Origin: Methylobacterium sp. SyP6R | GTDB taxonomy: Bacteria; Pseudomonadota; Alphaproteobacteria; Rhizobiales; Beijerinckiaceae | Direction: 5' to 3' | Assembly: GCF_019216885.1 (NCBI RefSeq) | Contig: NZ_JAAQRC020000003.1 | Location: forward strand, 1-64,000 | DNA length: 64,000 bases | The notes under the pieces: model-generated | What the model was told of the DNA's origin: nothing | Databases searched by the model: none | The model's input: the letters and a program-made list of their open reading frames with translations, nothing else | Part shown: positions 8,893 to 18,297 of the stretch, in pieces | Numbering within the stretch: position 1 is the stretch's first letter | Layout: every line of letters begins with the position of its first letter | Translations under genes and position numbers: made by a program

Positions 8893-10220
8893 TCAGGCGG
8901 TGATGGTGGCGAGCAGAGTGGCGAAGGGGGTCGCCTTGGTTCGGAGTGCCGCGGTGGCGACGACGGTGCGCACGTCTGCCTCGCCCTTGGCCGCCCACAT
9001 CGCCCGGTAGCCGTTCGTCATCTTGCGCTGGATCACCGCCGGCCGCAGGTCTCGCTCACAGGCGTTGTTGGTCACGTCGACCTTCCCGGGGAAGGCCACG
9101 AAGGTCAGGAGTTGGTCGCGCGCCCGTTGCAGCCGGGTCTGGAGCGCCCGGGCCAGATCGCAACGAGCCGGGGCCTTCAGGATGTCGTCGAGGTCCTGCT
9201 CCAATTCGCGCCGTTTGCGCGCCAGGGTCGAGGCCGCCAGTTCCGTCAGGCGCCGGGCCAGCCCGAAGGCCTTGTCGAGCCATCACTGGAGCCGCAGGGC
9301 GAGCAGGTCGTCGCCCGCCTCGACCGCGTAGGCCACGTCGCGCGCGAGGTGCGCCAGGCAGGTCTGCTGGCGCTCGCCATGGCCCTGCTGGGCCGAGTAG
9401 CGGTCGGAGAGCCACACCGCCAGCCGGTGTCCGGCCATCACCTCGCCGACCACAGCCGCCGCCCGGCTCGGGGCGGCTTGATGCACCACCGCGTCCTGGC
9501 AGCGGAGCACCCAGTGCCAGCTGTTGGTGCCCTCGATGCGCACCTCGGTCTCGTCCGAGGCCACGACAGGGTCCTGCCGCAACCATGCCAGTGCCGCGTC
9601 CCGGCCCTCGGCAAAGCAGTCCTGGGCGCGGCGCAGCACGTTCATCAGCCCGCCTTGGCTGAGCCTCAACCCGAATAGGTCCGACAACGCCGCCTGCAAC
9701 CGCTCGTAGGACAGCGCCTGGAAGGTCTTCAGATAGGTCGTCTCCGCGTGCAACCGCGGCCCGAACGGTGTCGCGTCGGCTCCCGCCGGGCTTGGGGCGG
9801 CGACCCGGGTCCGGCAGGCCGGGCAGGTCACGCACAGGCGCCGGTGCTGCTCCACCACCGGACGAACCAGCGGCAGATCGATCCGCTCGTGCACGCTGAC
9901 GACCTAGGCTGGAAGATCGGCAGGCAGTGGTTCGCCGCACGATGAGCAGGCGGAGGGCCGATGCTCCACCACCTGATCCGGATCCGGGGTCAGCGCCCGC
10001 TTGTGCCCCTCATGCCCGGGCTTGGCACCGCCGGGACGGGCCTTCTCCCGCCGTTACTTGCGATCCGTGGCCGGCGGCTTGGACGAGGTGCGCGAGGTCT
10101 TCTCGGGCCGGTGCAGTTTCAGCACCAACTCGATCAGCTCCTCCTTTGCTCAGGCGCTCCAGGTCGCTGCGGCTCGTCCCGACAGGGAAGCAGCCAAACC
10201 GTCAGACGGCAAGAGGGGGT
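8893..10220 (-). mobile_element. IS66-family element with inactivated transposase
   Basis: The minus strand carries an IS66 transposase in order: an N-terminal helical part (EELIELVLKLHRPEKTSRTS, near 10050-10150), a zinc-binding region (RLCVTCPACRTRV, near 9820), a catalytic core (DPVVASDETEVRIEGTNSWH, then SDRYSAQQG and CLAHLARDVAYAVEAGDD) and a C-terminal block (VDVTNNACERDLRPAVIQRK). In-frame stops occur near 10060, near 9903 (TAG) and near 9282 (TGA), so no active protein is made. The accessory IS66 genes (tnpA, tnpB) are not seen. The element lies directly upstream of a group II intron. Confidence 0.8.
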
Positions 10221-10637
10221 AGAACGGCCTGACGCCTAAGCCGCGATGGAGCCGCCCGTCCCGGCAACCCCTGGGTAATTAGTGCGCCGGGAGACCGGCA
10301 AGGAGTATGTGGTGCAAGTCCACTACGATGAAGGAGTAGCGACCCACATCGGCCCCGAGCCGTGCGTGTCTGCTCGCGAGGGCAGGGGCGAAGCGTCGAT
10401 AGGGGAGCACATAGGCCAGCCATTGAGCCGCGAAATCACGGAGTCCCGGACGCCGACGCTGTTAATTAGGCGGAAGGCAACACGAAGGGGTGCGCCAGCG
10501 CGAGCGCCCCGGCGGTCCGGCGCGGTCGGAGACCCTGGCATGTGTGGACGCTCCTTGCGCGGGAACCGGGAGATCTCCGGCTTGGCCGGCGGCTTCGGCC
10601 GCTTGGCCCGCATCGGGAAGGCGAGGAGCCGAAGCCG

Positions 10638-12077
10638 ATGATGTACGGGCCGGAGAAGTCAGACCCTTCCATAGTAGCTGCGAAACCGACGAACAAAGCT
10701 GGGATACCGGCGGCGGAGCCGGTGGAGCCAAGGGAAGGGGCCAAGGGAAACACGCACCAGCAGCGCACGCGCCGGGCTCAGGACCGGGAAAGCGTGTCAC
10801 GGGTGCTGGCGCGTGTACGGACAGCGGCACGAAGCCGGAAGACGGACCGGTTCACCTCGCTCCTCCACCACCTCGACCCGGCCATGTTGCGGACGGCGTT
10901 CTTCGCCCTCAGGCGGGACGCGGCCGTCGGCGTCGACGGGCTGACGTGGCGGGCCTACGAGGCCGATCTCGATGGCAGGATCGCCGACCTGCATGGACGG
11001 GTCCAGCGAGGGGCCTACCGGGCGCAGCCGGCCCGGCGACGGTTCATCCCGAAGCCGGACGGGCGACAGCGTCCCCTCGCGATCACGGCCCTGGAAGACA
11101 AGATCGTCCAAAGAGCCACGGTGGCGGTACTGAACGGGATCTACGAGGAGGACTTCCTCGGGTTCTCGTACGGGTTCCGGCCTGGGCGCGGCCAGCACGA
11201 TGCGCTGGACGCGCTCTGCGTCGGGATCTCCGGCACGAAGGTGAACCACATCCTGGATGCGGACATCCGGTCGTTCTTCGACGAGGTCTGCCAGCAGTGG
11301 CTGCTCAAGTTCCTGCAACACCGGATCGCCGACTCGCGCCTGCTCCGCCTGATCCAGAAGTGGCTCAAGGCGGGCATCCTCGATGACGGAAAGGTCGAAG
11401 TGAGCGACAGGGGCACGCCCCAGGGCGCGGTCATCTCCCCGTTGCTCGCCAACGTGTACCTGCACTACGTCTTCGATCTGTGGGCCGACCGCTGGCGACG
11501 ACGGGAAGCCACGGGCAACGTCGTGGTCGTGCGCTACGCCGACGACATCGTCGTCGGGTTCGAGCACGAGGCCGACGCCGTCCGGTTCCGCGAGGCGCTG
11601 ACGGCGCGGCTCGCCTCCTTCTCGCTCACGCTCCATCCGGAGAAGACGCGCCTGATCCAGTTCGGCGGCCGCGCGGGCCCGGTGCGGCCTCGGCAAGCCG
11701 GAAACCTTCGCCTTCCTCGGCTTCACCTTCGTGTGCGGCAGGTCACTGAGGGGCAGGTTCCTGCTCCTGCGGCTGACGCGCCGCGACCGCATGGTGGCGA
11801 AGCTCAAGGCCGTGAAGGTGGAGTTGCGGCGACAGAGACACCAGCCGATCCCTGTCCAGGGTGCGTGGCTGGCCCAGATGATGAGCGGCTTCTTCAACTA
11901 CCACGCGGTGCCGACCAACGCGCGTGCACTCAGCGCGTTCCGCGACAGGGTGGTGGACCTCTGGAGGCGCTCGCTCCGGCGGCGCTCCCAGCGCGACTTC
12001 ACCACCTGGGAGCGGATGAGGAAGCTCGCCAGCGACTGGCTGCCGAGACCACGTATCCTCCATCCATGGCCCAGTGA
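10638..12077 (+). pseudogene. ltrA: group II intron reverse transcriptase/maturase (frameshifted)
   Basis: Translation from ATG 10638 (AGGAG at 10623) gives a group II reverse transcriptase. It has GVDGLTW, the fingers motif FIPKPDGRQRPLAITALEDK, FSYGFRPGRG and the catalytic YADD in VVVRYADDIVVGF at about residue 300. The frame is lost near 11680-11693. GKPETFAFLGFTFVCGRS, the X (maturase) domain and the C-terminal RTWER-like segment (TTWERMRKLASDWL) then continue in the first forward frame to 12162. A single indel separates the two parts. Family knowledge: these proteins help the intron splice and copy it into new DNA sites. As read here the maturase domain is not made in frame, so it should be inactive. 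Confidence 0.85.
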
Positions 12078-12105
12078 ACGCTTCGCCGTCAAACACCCGA
12101 GGTGG

Positions 12106-12138
12106 GAGCCGAGTGCCCGAATGGGGCCCGCTCGGTTC
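12106..12138 (+). ncRNA. group II intron domain V
   Basis: A 33-nt hairpin beginning GAGCCGAGTGCCCGA and closing GCTCGGTTC has the conserved catalytic domain V layout of bacterial group II introns. It sits about 34 nt before the 3' splice site, as expected. Confidence 0.8.
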
Positions 12139-12282
12139 TGTGCGGGGGGCGCTCAGAAATGAGCGTCCCTACCGCGATCGATTGCCCCTACTCGGTCCGT
12201 ATTAGGCCAGCAGGAACCCTTGCGATCCAAACGGCGGTCACCATGTCATATCCACCGGATTAGCCGACCGCAGGGGGGTGTA

Positions 12283-13053
12283 ATGTTAAATACCCTACGT
12301 ACCGTGTCTTGGCGACTGCCCCCGCCTCCGCCGAAACGAGAAAGCGTAGAATTTGAATTAGTGTTTAATGGCGGAATAGCTTTAGTGTCCAGAAAGCTTG
12401 CGGGGGTAGGGGCGTCTGCCTACGGTGTGCCTGCTTTTGCTGGCTTTATGCCACAATTTGCTATCGGCGTAGGGCTTGTTCTCGGAACTTCGGGGGTTCG
12501 GCACGGGTACCGTGTGCTTTCGACTCACCAAGAACGTTGCCGGAAGCATGAAAAGGCTGTCGATAAATGGCAGAAATCCTTGCCGAAGCCACGCCACGAG
12601 GTCGCTAAGACTGAGGATGATATTGAGAAATTCCGCTTAGATTTTCGCCAGGCGAAATTTGGGGCAGGCAGTACAATTGTTGTTGAAGGCGAGCTCGGTG
12701 AAAGAATGGCCGATACATTCAGGGCAGCCTGCGACGTGATGAAAGAATACGACAAATTTGGTGATGCAAAGAAAATCGCGACAATCTTGAATGATTTTAG
12801 GAAGATTGCTGCCTTAGCAGCAGCAGCCAATGGAAATATATCAGATATTCTCATCCAAGCCGCTGATCTTGGCAAAAAGATCGGAAAATTTCGTAAGGAA
12901 CAGCGCGATCAATTTTGGGAAAATCGAAAATATGAGTCTCGATTTCTAGCCGGGCATATGCTGGAGTTTGTTGCGAATGGCGCATATGTTGTTCGGAACG
13001 AAAATAACAATGCGATGATATGCTATGGTTTAAGCGATAGAGTAGAATATTGA
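12283..13053 (+). CDS. hypothetical protein, hydrophobic N-terminal part and helical C-terminal part
   Basis: A 256-residue protein chosen to start at ATG 12283, with AGGGGGGTG just upstream; an earlier in-frame ATG at 12220 lacks such a site. The N-terminal third has a proline run and a hydrophobic segment (ASAYGVPAFAGFMPQFAIGV, about residues 45-75) that could be membrane-associated. The rest is charged and helical, with possible coiled coil around residues 95-135. Codons are clearly more AT-rich than in the neighbours, pointing to recent acquisition. It lies alone just beyond the intron. No family is recognised; a role in mobile-element conflict is only a guess. Confidence 0.65.
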   Translation: MLNTLRTVSWRLPPPPPKRESVEFELVFNGGIALVSRKLAGVGASAYGVPAFAGFMPQFAIGVGLVLGTSGVRHGYRVLSTHQERCRKHEKAVDKWQKSLPKPRHEVAKTEDDIEKFRLDFRQAKFGAGSTIVVEGELGERMADTFRAACDVMKEYDKFGDAKKIATILNDFRKIAALAAAANGNISDILIQAADLGKKIGKFRKEQRDQFWENRKYESRFLAGHMLEFVANGAYVVRNENNNAMICYGLSDRVEY

Positions 13054-13150
13054 TGCGGATTGGCATGTCCCGCACCGCTCCCCCGATCCGCTTGGACGCC
13101 TCTCTGGTCAGCCCCGCGCCGATCAGCCAAGCTCCCGCACGCGCGGTGGA

Positions 13151-13684
13151 TCAGGCTCGGTGGCCCATGGAGACGCCCCGGCGCTGCGGAGCCCGAAGCG
13201 ACGCCGTCGCCTCCCACACGATCGCCTCCGTCGGCCGCGGCTTCGACGGGATCCGGATCACCCGGTACTGCCCCAGCGCCAGCAGTGCATCACGCGCATG
13301 ATCCTTCACAGGATCATGGCTCGCGTCGTCGAGCTCGATCACCGCTTCGACGCTGCCCGTCTCCGCGTTGATCACCACGAAGTCCACGATCTTCTGGCCG
13401 AACCGGTTGCGGGTCTGCCAGAATTCCTTGCGGCTCAGACCACGCTGCGGCTTCAGAAGCGCCCCCATCGAGACCTGGCAGGACACATGGTACCCGGGCA
13501 GCACCTGCCGCAGGTAGCCGAGAACCTCGACCTCGGCCCGCGTCAGGAACGCCTTGCGCTCGATCCTGGGGCCCCCGCCTCGGCGCAAAGCCCCCAGCAG
13601 CGCGGCGAGGATGCCGATGACGCCGACCAGAACCAGTCCGGGGAAAGGCAAACTCGAAAGCACGTTCTCGGGTACAGCCATCAT
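13151..13684 (-). CDS. DUF2726 domain protein with N-terminal membrane anchor
   Basis: About 177 residues from ATG 13684 (a second ATG follows at 13681). A hydrophobic segment (FPGLVLVGVIGILAALLGAL) at residues 13-32 forms a membrane anchor. The DUF2726 domain follows: FLTRAEVEVLGYLRQVLPGY, KIVDFVVINAETGSVEAVIE, LDDASHD and the C-terminal GQYRVIRIPSKP. DUF2726 resembles restriction-endonuclease-like folds, and the D-F-V and E-L-D-D residues would fit a nuclease-type core. The function is unproven. It ends near the AT-rich orphan gene and begins upstream of a sensor kinase tail on the same strand, with about 115 bp between them. Confidence 0.75.
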   Translation of the reverse strand: MMAVPENVLSSLPFPGLVLVGVIGILAALLGALRRGGGPRIERKAFLTRAEVEVLGYLRQVLPGYHVSCQVSMGALLKPQRGLSRKEFWQTRNRFGQKIVDFVVINAETGSVEAVIELDDASHDPVKDHARDALLALGQYRVIRIPSKPRPTEAIVWEATASLRAPQRRGVSMGHRA

Positions 13685-13798
13685 GACGCTATGTAACCCC
13701 GCAGGTTGGCCCTCGAGCGTGCTTTCTGGATCTGTTCCTGCCCTCCCACATCCCTGTAAATCGAGAGACACAGGTTTCAATCTCCCCAGGCCAGGCAA

Positions 13799-15169
13799 TC
13801 AGCTCGGCAAGGACAGCCGCACCGCAAGACCGCCGAGCCGCGACGCCTCAAGTTCGAGCGCGCCGCCGTACAGCTCCGCCAATTCCTGCGCGATCGGCAG
13901 CCCGAAGCCGTGACCCGGCTCGCTCTCGTCCAGCCGACGGCCGCGCTGAAGCACCGCTTCCCGGTCGCCCGGCTCCAGACCCGGACCGTCATCCTCGACC
14001 AGGACGACAACCGAGGAATTCTCTCGCGCTGCCGATACCCGCACCCGGCCGGAGCACCACCGGCACGCATTCTCAATCAGGTTCCCCAGGATCTCCTCGA
14101 CATCCTCCCGGTCGCACGCCACGGCCAGCCCGGCCGGGACATCGGTGCCGAAGCTGATCGCCTTCTCGGCATTCACGCGCCCCAGCACCATCACCAAGTC
14201 GCCGACGACGCCGGAGAGATCGACACGCTCCCGCGTCGTTCCGCCAGTCGCGGCCGCACGAGCACGGCGGAGATGATGCCGGATCCGCCGGTCCATGCCG
14301 TCAACCAACCCGGCCAACCTCGCATCCCGGCTCGATCCAGCCTCGCCGAACGCCATCGCCAGCGTCGCCAGCGGTGTCTTCAGCCCGTGCGCGAGGTTCG
14401 CGACGTGCCCGCGCGCATGCGTTAGGTTGGCCGCGTTCTGGTCGAGAAGCGCGTTGATCTCCCCGACCAACGGCCGAACCTCGACCGGCTGGTCCGCCGG
14501 CACACGCTCGCGCAGACCCGCCCGGACCTCGCCGAGCTGCTCGAGCAACCGCCGAAGCGGTCGTAGCCCGACGCGGACCTGCACCAGCACACCCGCGACC
14601 AGGAACACGCCGATCAGGGCCATGCAGATGCCGACCGAGCGCAGCACCTCGAGAACGGGCCGATACAGCGCCGCGGCCGGCGCCGACGCCACGAACACCG
14701 TTGCAGGTACGCCAGGCCGTCCGGGGACCGTCAGGACCCGAAGGATCAGCCTGTCGCCATAGGGACCTACGCCGTCGGCTGGGATGGGCCGGTCAGCCTC
14801 GGCCGGGCGCACCGGCACATCCGGCATGCCGAGCTGCGCTCCGCCCAGCGACGCAGACCCGAGCACCGCGTCGCCGCGGCGTACCTCCCAGTACCAGCCC
14901 GAGCGTAGATGATCGAAAGGCGGGACCTCCCGGTTGCGCCGCAGAGACAGATCGCCCTCCGGATCTTCCCGCACCTCCGACACCAGCGATATGATCCGCT
15001 CGTCGAGGCGCCCGTCGAGCTGCCCCCTTACGAACCGATGCAGCACCACGCCGATCGACAGGCTCGCGCCAACCAGCGCCACTGCCGTGCCGACAGCCGC
15101 CCCCAGGATCAACCGCCTCTGGAGCGAGCCCGGTGGCCGGACGATGGGACGCGACGTGAGCAGCTTCAT
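13799..15169 (-). CDS. sensor histidine kinase (PhoQ/EnvZ-like layout)
   Basis: 456 residues with two membrane spans (about 19-45 and 178-198) enclosing a periplasmic sensor region, a HAMP-like linker, and a HisKA dimerisation domain with the phospho-accepting histidine in NLAHGLKTPLATL (His261). The ATPase domain shows the N box (NLIENACRWCSG, about residue 362) and G boxes (VEDDGPGLEPGD, then EPGHGFGLPIAQ). It would phosphorylate a response regulator. None is visible upstream or downstream: the 270 bp before its start hold no regulator gene, so it is an orphan here. Its last 28 residues recur as a fragment at 8324-8409. Confidence 0.85.
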   Translation of the reverse strand: MKLLTSRPIVRPPGSLQRRLILGAAVGTAVALVGASLSIGVVLHRFVRGQLDGRLDERIISLVSEVREDPEGDLSLRRNREVPPFDHLRSGWYWEVRRGDAVLGSASLGGAQLGMPDVPVRPAEADRPIPADGVGPYGDRLILRVLTVPGRPGVPATVFVASAPAAALYRPVLEVLRSVGICMALIGVFLVAGVLVQVRVGLRPLRRLLEQLGEVRAGLRERVPADQPVEVRPLVGEINALLDQNAANLTHARGHVANLAHGLKTPLATLAMAFGEAGSSRDARLAGLVDGMDRRIRHHLRRARAAATGGTTRERVDLSGVVGDLVMVLGRVNAEKAISFGTDVPAGLAVACDREDVEEILGNLIENACRWCSGRVRVSAARENSSVVVLVEDDGPGLEPGDREAVLQRGRRLDESEPGHGFGLPIAQELAELYGGALELEASRLGGLAVRLSLPS

Positions 15170-15436
15170 GGATCACGTCCCCAAGGTGATGGTGATCGTA
15201 GCGCCTGTACCTGGGCCGCCGGTTGGCAGGCCCGACGCGAGGCCGGCGCTTCTAAAAAATGCCTTTTAACTGAACCTGAACAGCCGGTGCGGTAGGACGT
15301 AGCCGGCTTTAGAATGACTGATGATGATAATTCTATAATCATCAAGGATCGGTCGCGCTCATTCCAAGCATCTGCTTGGGTGCTTGTGAGCGAAAAGTCT
15401 ATATAACTTGTGTGTCAACCCTTGAGGAGATTTGTA

Positions 15437-15970
15437 ATGACTTATGGTGAACTCCAGGCTGTCTTTCAATTGGCTGTAGGGTTGAATATTGGCGTTTATG
15501 CCCTAAAAGATATTAGCTTCTCTACCACTTCTATGGCAAGTAAGGATTATAATTACGTAAGATTATCTATTGACGTTCGGGCCGCAAAACTGAAGCGAAT
15601 CGAAAGCAGTCCTGAACGCAAAGAGTATGATGATTTGCTTTCTATGATTAATGAAAAAATTGTAGACAGGTGGGCAAAATCAAAAAAATTTAATGAGAGT
15701 TGGGGTGAATTTATTAGATATTCAACAGTTGCGACAGGAATAACGGCTTTTATCGCTTTGTACTATCTATTTATGACGTCATACAAATACACCAATCATG
15801 CTCCTGGTTTTATTAAATTTATGGCATATCTTGTATATCTTCCGGGAATTATGACAATCGGGTTTCATCTTCTTGTTAGACGATTAAACAAATCTTTTGA
15901 AGCAGAACAAGAAAGTATTGATCAGGAAATTCTGAAAATCGACAGATTTGTTGTAAATAAGTCTGAATGA
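15437..15970 (+). CDS. hypothetical membrane protein
   Basis: 177 residues from ATG 15437, with GAGGAGA upstream. Two probable membrane segments (VATGITAFIALYYLFMTSY, about residues 100-118, and KFMAYLVYLPGIMTIGFHLL, about 131-150) are preceded by a charged cytoplasmic helix and followed by a short charged tail. The gene is strikingly AT-rich (AAA, GAT and ATT codons dominate) in GC-rich surroundings, a sign of horizontal transfer. The layout (helical domain, paired spans, short tail) is seen in SLATT-type and other membrane effectors of conflict systems, but I cannot assign a family. Confidence 0.65.
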   Translation: MTYGELQAVFQLAVGLNIGVYALKDISFSTTSMASKDYNYVRLSIDVRAAKLKRIESSPERKEYDDLLSMINEKIVDRWAKSKKFNESWGEFIRYSTVATGITAFIALYYLFMTSYKYTNHAPGFIKFMAYLVYLPGIMTIGFHLLVRRLNKSFEAEQESIDQEILKIDRFVVNKSE

Positions 15971-16035
15971 TAGTTATATTAAATGGCGAGTTGCGATCTA
16001 TGTGAGATGATGTTGCCTGATGCGGTAGCAGAGAT

Positions 16036-16132
16036 GGGCGCGTCCCTTCGGGACCGGGCTCTACTCGCCGCCGTCGGCGGCTCCCCGAACCCGCTCCGCG
16101 GTTTCGGCCCTTCGGGTAACGATCTCATCGCG
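16036..16132. repeat. dispersed imperfect repeat, copy B
   Basis: Counterpart of 8152-8242: CCCTTCGGGACCGGGCTCTA, then a CTCCCCGAACCCGCT block and a second CCCTTCGGG. It separates the AT-rich membrane protein gene from the next leftward gene. Confidence 0.6.
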
Positions 16133-16197
16133 CGGCTCGCCGGCAACGGCAGTGCATAGCCTCCACCGCCAGGCAACGTGTGACCGGAAGGAGGGCT

Positions 16198-16680
16198 TCA
16201 GCCATACAGCCCTTCCGCCTGAAGCTCGCGGAGAAGCTGGCGTGCCTGTTCCTGGGCCGTCGAGTCCCGCTTCTGCTCGTCGAACCCGTGCGCGAACATC
16301 GGCAGGAGCCGGCTCGTCGCGCGCGCCATCGCCGAGCCCTCCCATAGGATCAACACCTCGCGATCCGTCAGATCCTTCAGGAAGTACCAGAGCGTCAGCA
16401 TCACACTCAGCGTCGCCCGATCCTTCCACCCGGCGATCACGCCCCGCGCGGTCCGCTCGACCCGCCGCAGCAGCGCGCCCTTCTTCTTCTCGGATAGATC
16501 CTCGATCGGCTCGTAGCAGGCCGCCCTCAGGTCGACGCGCATCGCCGCGATGTCGGCCTCGGCTCTCTCCGCCTGGTTCGGGTCGGCCGGGACGAACGCG
16601 CTTGGCGCGGAGGTCAGCGCAAACAGGAGGTAGGCCGGGATCGCGAGTTCGACCCGCTGGCGATCGGATAATGTCGGCAT
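16198..16680 (-). CDS. hypothetical protein
   Basis: 160 residues, start ATG 16680, GC-rich codons typical of the host. The sequence is mostly helical (YLLFALTSAPSAFVPADPNQ at the N-terminal side, a basic KKKGALLRRVERTARG, then WYFLKDLTDREVLILWEGSA). No membrane span is certain and no motif is recognised. It is divergent from the following plus-strand pair and has no strong ribosome binding site. Confidence that it is coding rests on codon use and its uninterrupted length. Confidence 0.55.
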   Translation of the reverse strand: MPTLSDRQRVELAIPAYLLFALTSAPSAFVPADPNQAERAEADIAAMRVDLRAACYEPIEDLSEKKKGALLRRVERTARGVIAGWKDRATLSVMLTLWYFLKDLTDREVLILWEGSAMARATSRLLPMFAHGFDEQKRDSTAQEQARQLLRELQAEGLYG

Positions 16681-16859
16681 CAGGATAGCTTATGGATGAA
16701 TCGGATGCATGGTAAATAGCATGGATCCTGCGCACATAGGTAACGCTACGACAGACAGTGGAGCCAGAGAGGGTCGGGACCGGATGACGGTCAAAGGTTT
16801 GGAGAGAGACTCCGATCCGGGCCGGCAAGGAACCTTCCAACCTCTCGGGAGACCATCCG

Positions 16860-17219
16860 ATGACCATCCAGCCCATCATCACCACCGCGACATCCCAGGC
16901 CCAGCGTGAGGAGGCCGAGCGTTCCGGGCTACCCTGGTTCGTGGCGAGCTTCGAGGTGTTCCTGATCGCCGCCCGCGCCTTCCACGGGCAGGACGACATC
17001 GACCCCGCGGCGCTCATATCCGGGATCGCCGAGATCCGCGTGCGCGCCGCGGCCGGCTTCACCGCGGAGACCTTCCTCGAACTGCAAGGCCGGCGTAGCC
17101 CGGGCAGGCTCCCGATCTGGGAGGAACTGCTGCTGGCTGCCCTCGCCACGCGGATCGGCCTTGGCGACGACGTCGACACGGGCGAGATCGAAACGGCCCG
17201 TCGCCTCGGCCTCGTGTGA
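16860..17219 (+). CDS. hypothetical protein
   Basis: 119 residues from ATG 16860 with GGGAGA upstream. It is helical and acidic, with WFVASFEVFLIAARAFHGQD and a C-terminal LLAALATRIGLGDDVDTGEI. The stop overlaps the next start (GTGA at 17216-17219), so the two are co-translated. A GGAGAGAGACTCCG leader at 16801 resembles the repeated leader found before two other genes in this window (39804 and 45370). Family unknown. Confidence 0.6.
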   Translation: MTIQPIITTATSQAQREEAERSGLPWFVASFEVFLIAARAFHGQDDIDPAALISGIAEIRVRAAAGFTAETFLELQGRRSPGRLPIWEELLLAALATRIGLGDDVDTGEIETARRLGLV

Positions 17220-17851
17220 GAACTGCCTTCATGCCGAGAGCCAGGAAATCCCGCCACGTCCGCCAGGACGTCACGCGCCTGCCCGCCGGCAGCGATGCCC
17301 GGTGGCGCGCCGGTTTCCGACAGGCGCAGTACGAGCGCGCCCTGATCGGCATCCAGGCCGACCTCCTCGGCGGCCCGGCCGTCGAGGTGTTTCGCGCCTC
17401 GCCCAAGATGCCGGCGCCGCCAGCCTGGACGCCGGACTACGAGATCGAGTGGTTTCACGACCTGGCGTCCGAGGAGCAGGCCCGGCGCCTCTCGGTCGAT
17501 CCCCAGACACCGTTCGCCCGCACCACGAGGCCGACCCTCACCGCCGAGGAGATCGCCGCCCTCGTCGCCTCCGCCGCCAACTGGCTGCGCATCGGGCAGG
17601 ACGTTCGGATCATCGGGTCGCCCCTGAGCCTGGATGGCAGCGACGAACGCCGCGTCGGCCGCACCGGCGTCATCTGGCGCCTGTGCGGCGCCGTCTTCGC
17701 CGACCACGTCTACGTCAATCTGGACCTGATAGGCGCCGAGCGGTCTGAGAAGGTGGTGTTCGTCGAACTGTGCGACCTCGACCCCATCGAGTCGCGCCAA
17801 GCTGCGGCCTCGCGGACTGGTGTTCCGCCTTCTCCATCACTCCGAGAATAG
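17216..17851 (+). CDS. hypothetical protein
   Basis: 211 residues if it starts at the overlapping GTG 17216; ATG 17231 would shorten it by five. It is basic at the N-terminus (MPRARKSRHVRQDVTRLPAG) and ends with a beta-rich region containing DVRIIGSPLSLDGSDERRVG and VIWRLCGAVFADHVYVNLDL, which could be an SH3-like or KOW-like barrel. It forms a two-gene operon with the preceding small protein. No enzymatic motif is seen. From 17852 to 18036 there is no gene. Confidence 0.55.
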   Translation: MRTAFMPRARKSRHVRQDVTRLPAGSDARWRAGFRQAQYERALIGIQADLLGGPAVEVFRASPKMPAPPAWTPDYEIEWFHDLASEEQARRLSVDPQTPFARTTRPTLTAEEIAALVASAANWLRIGQDVRIIGSPLSLDGSDERRVGRTGVIWRLCGAVFADHVYVNLDLIGAERSEKVVFVELCDLDPIESRQAAASRTGVPPSPSLRE

Positions 17852-18036
17852 GACTTGAGGATCCGCTAACCAGTCTGGGACATCTTACCCAGGGGCGTGT
17901 TGCGTTCTTGAGCCCCCTTGCCGTCTGAACACGTCATCGCCCCGCTGTGCCTCTGTCCAGCGGAGCTGTAATTTTTTCAAATGCTACATCAGTAATATTC
18001 TCGCGGATCGATATTGCCTTGTGGTAGATTGCCTGC

Positions 18037-18288
18037 ATGAGCACAAACCCTGCTACGTCAATATCTGACGACGCCCTTGATCTGATATCGCTTCTGGCGG
18101 GAGTGGTCGCCCACGCACTCGCGGGCGAATACATGCCGTCGAGACTCCACGAGCCGGATCCGCGCTACGAGATGATCGATAAAGCCCGCACCGTGTTGAT
18201 GCAGAACGCCCGGCACGTCCCCGTTGCGGTCGACAAAATCCTCGAACTCGCCTTATCCCAGGGCGGCTACGCCCCCCGCGTCCCGTAG
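18037..18288 (+). CDS. small hypothetical protein
   Basis: 83 residues from ATG 18037. A hydrophobic stretch (DLISLLAGVVAHALAGEYMP) lies in the first half; the rest is helical and polar. It is followed 9 nt later by a TTG-started gene on the same strand, so the two are probably co-transcribed. Not recognised. Confidence 0.5.
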   Translation: MSTNPATSISDDALDLISLLAGVVAHALAGEYMPSRLHEPDPRYEMIDKARTVLMQNARHVPVAVDKILELALSQGGYAPRVP

Positions 18289-18297
18289 GAGCGCGCG

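Larger units (their letters stand above)
10282..12172 (+). mobile_element. group II intron
   Basis: The left end is the consensus-like GTGCGCC at 10282, and a structured 5' region precedes an intron-encoded reverse transcriptase. A domain V hairpin lies at 12106-12138 (GAGCCG...CGGTTC). It is followed by a domain VI-like stem (GGGCGCTCA / TGAGCGTCC) and a 3' end near ...CCCTAC at 12172. The position beside the IS66 remnant suggests insertion into already mobile DNA. The encoded protein is frameshifted, so self-mobility is probably lost, although the ribozyme could still splice. Confidence 0.85.

Noticed and set aside
16061..17800. Minus-strand open frame of about 579 codons
   Set aside because: It covers one same-strand gene in another frame and two opposite-strand genes, and its composition is arginine/glycine-rich throughout. 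Only the 16198-16680 frame is plausible on that strand.
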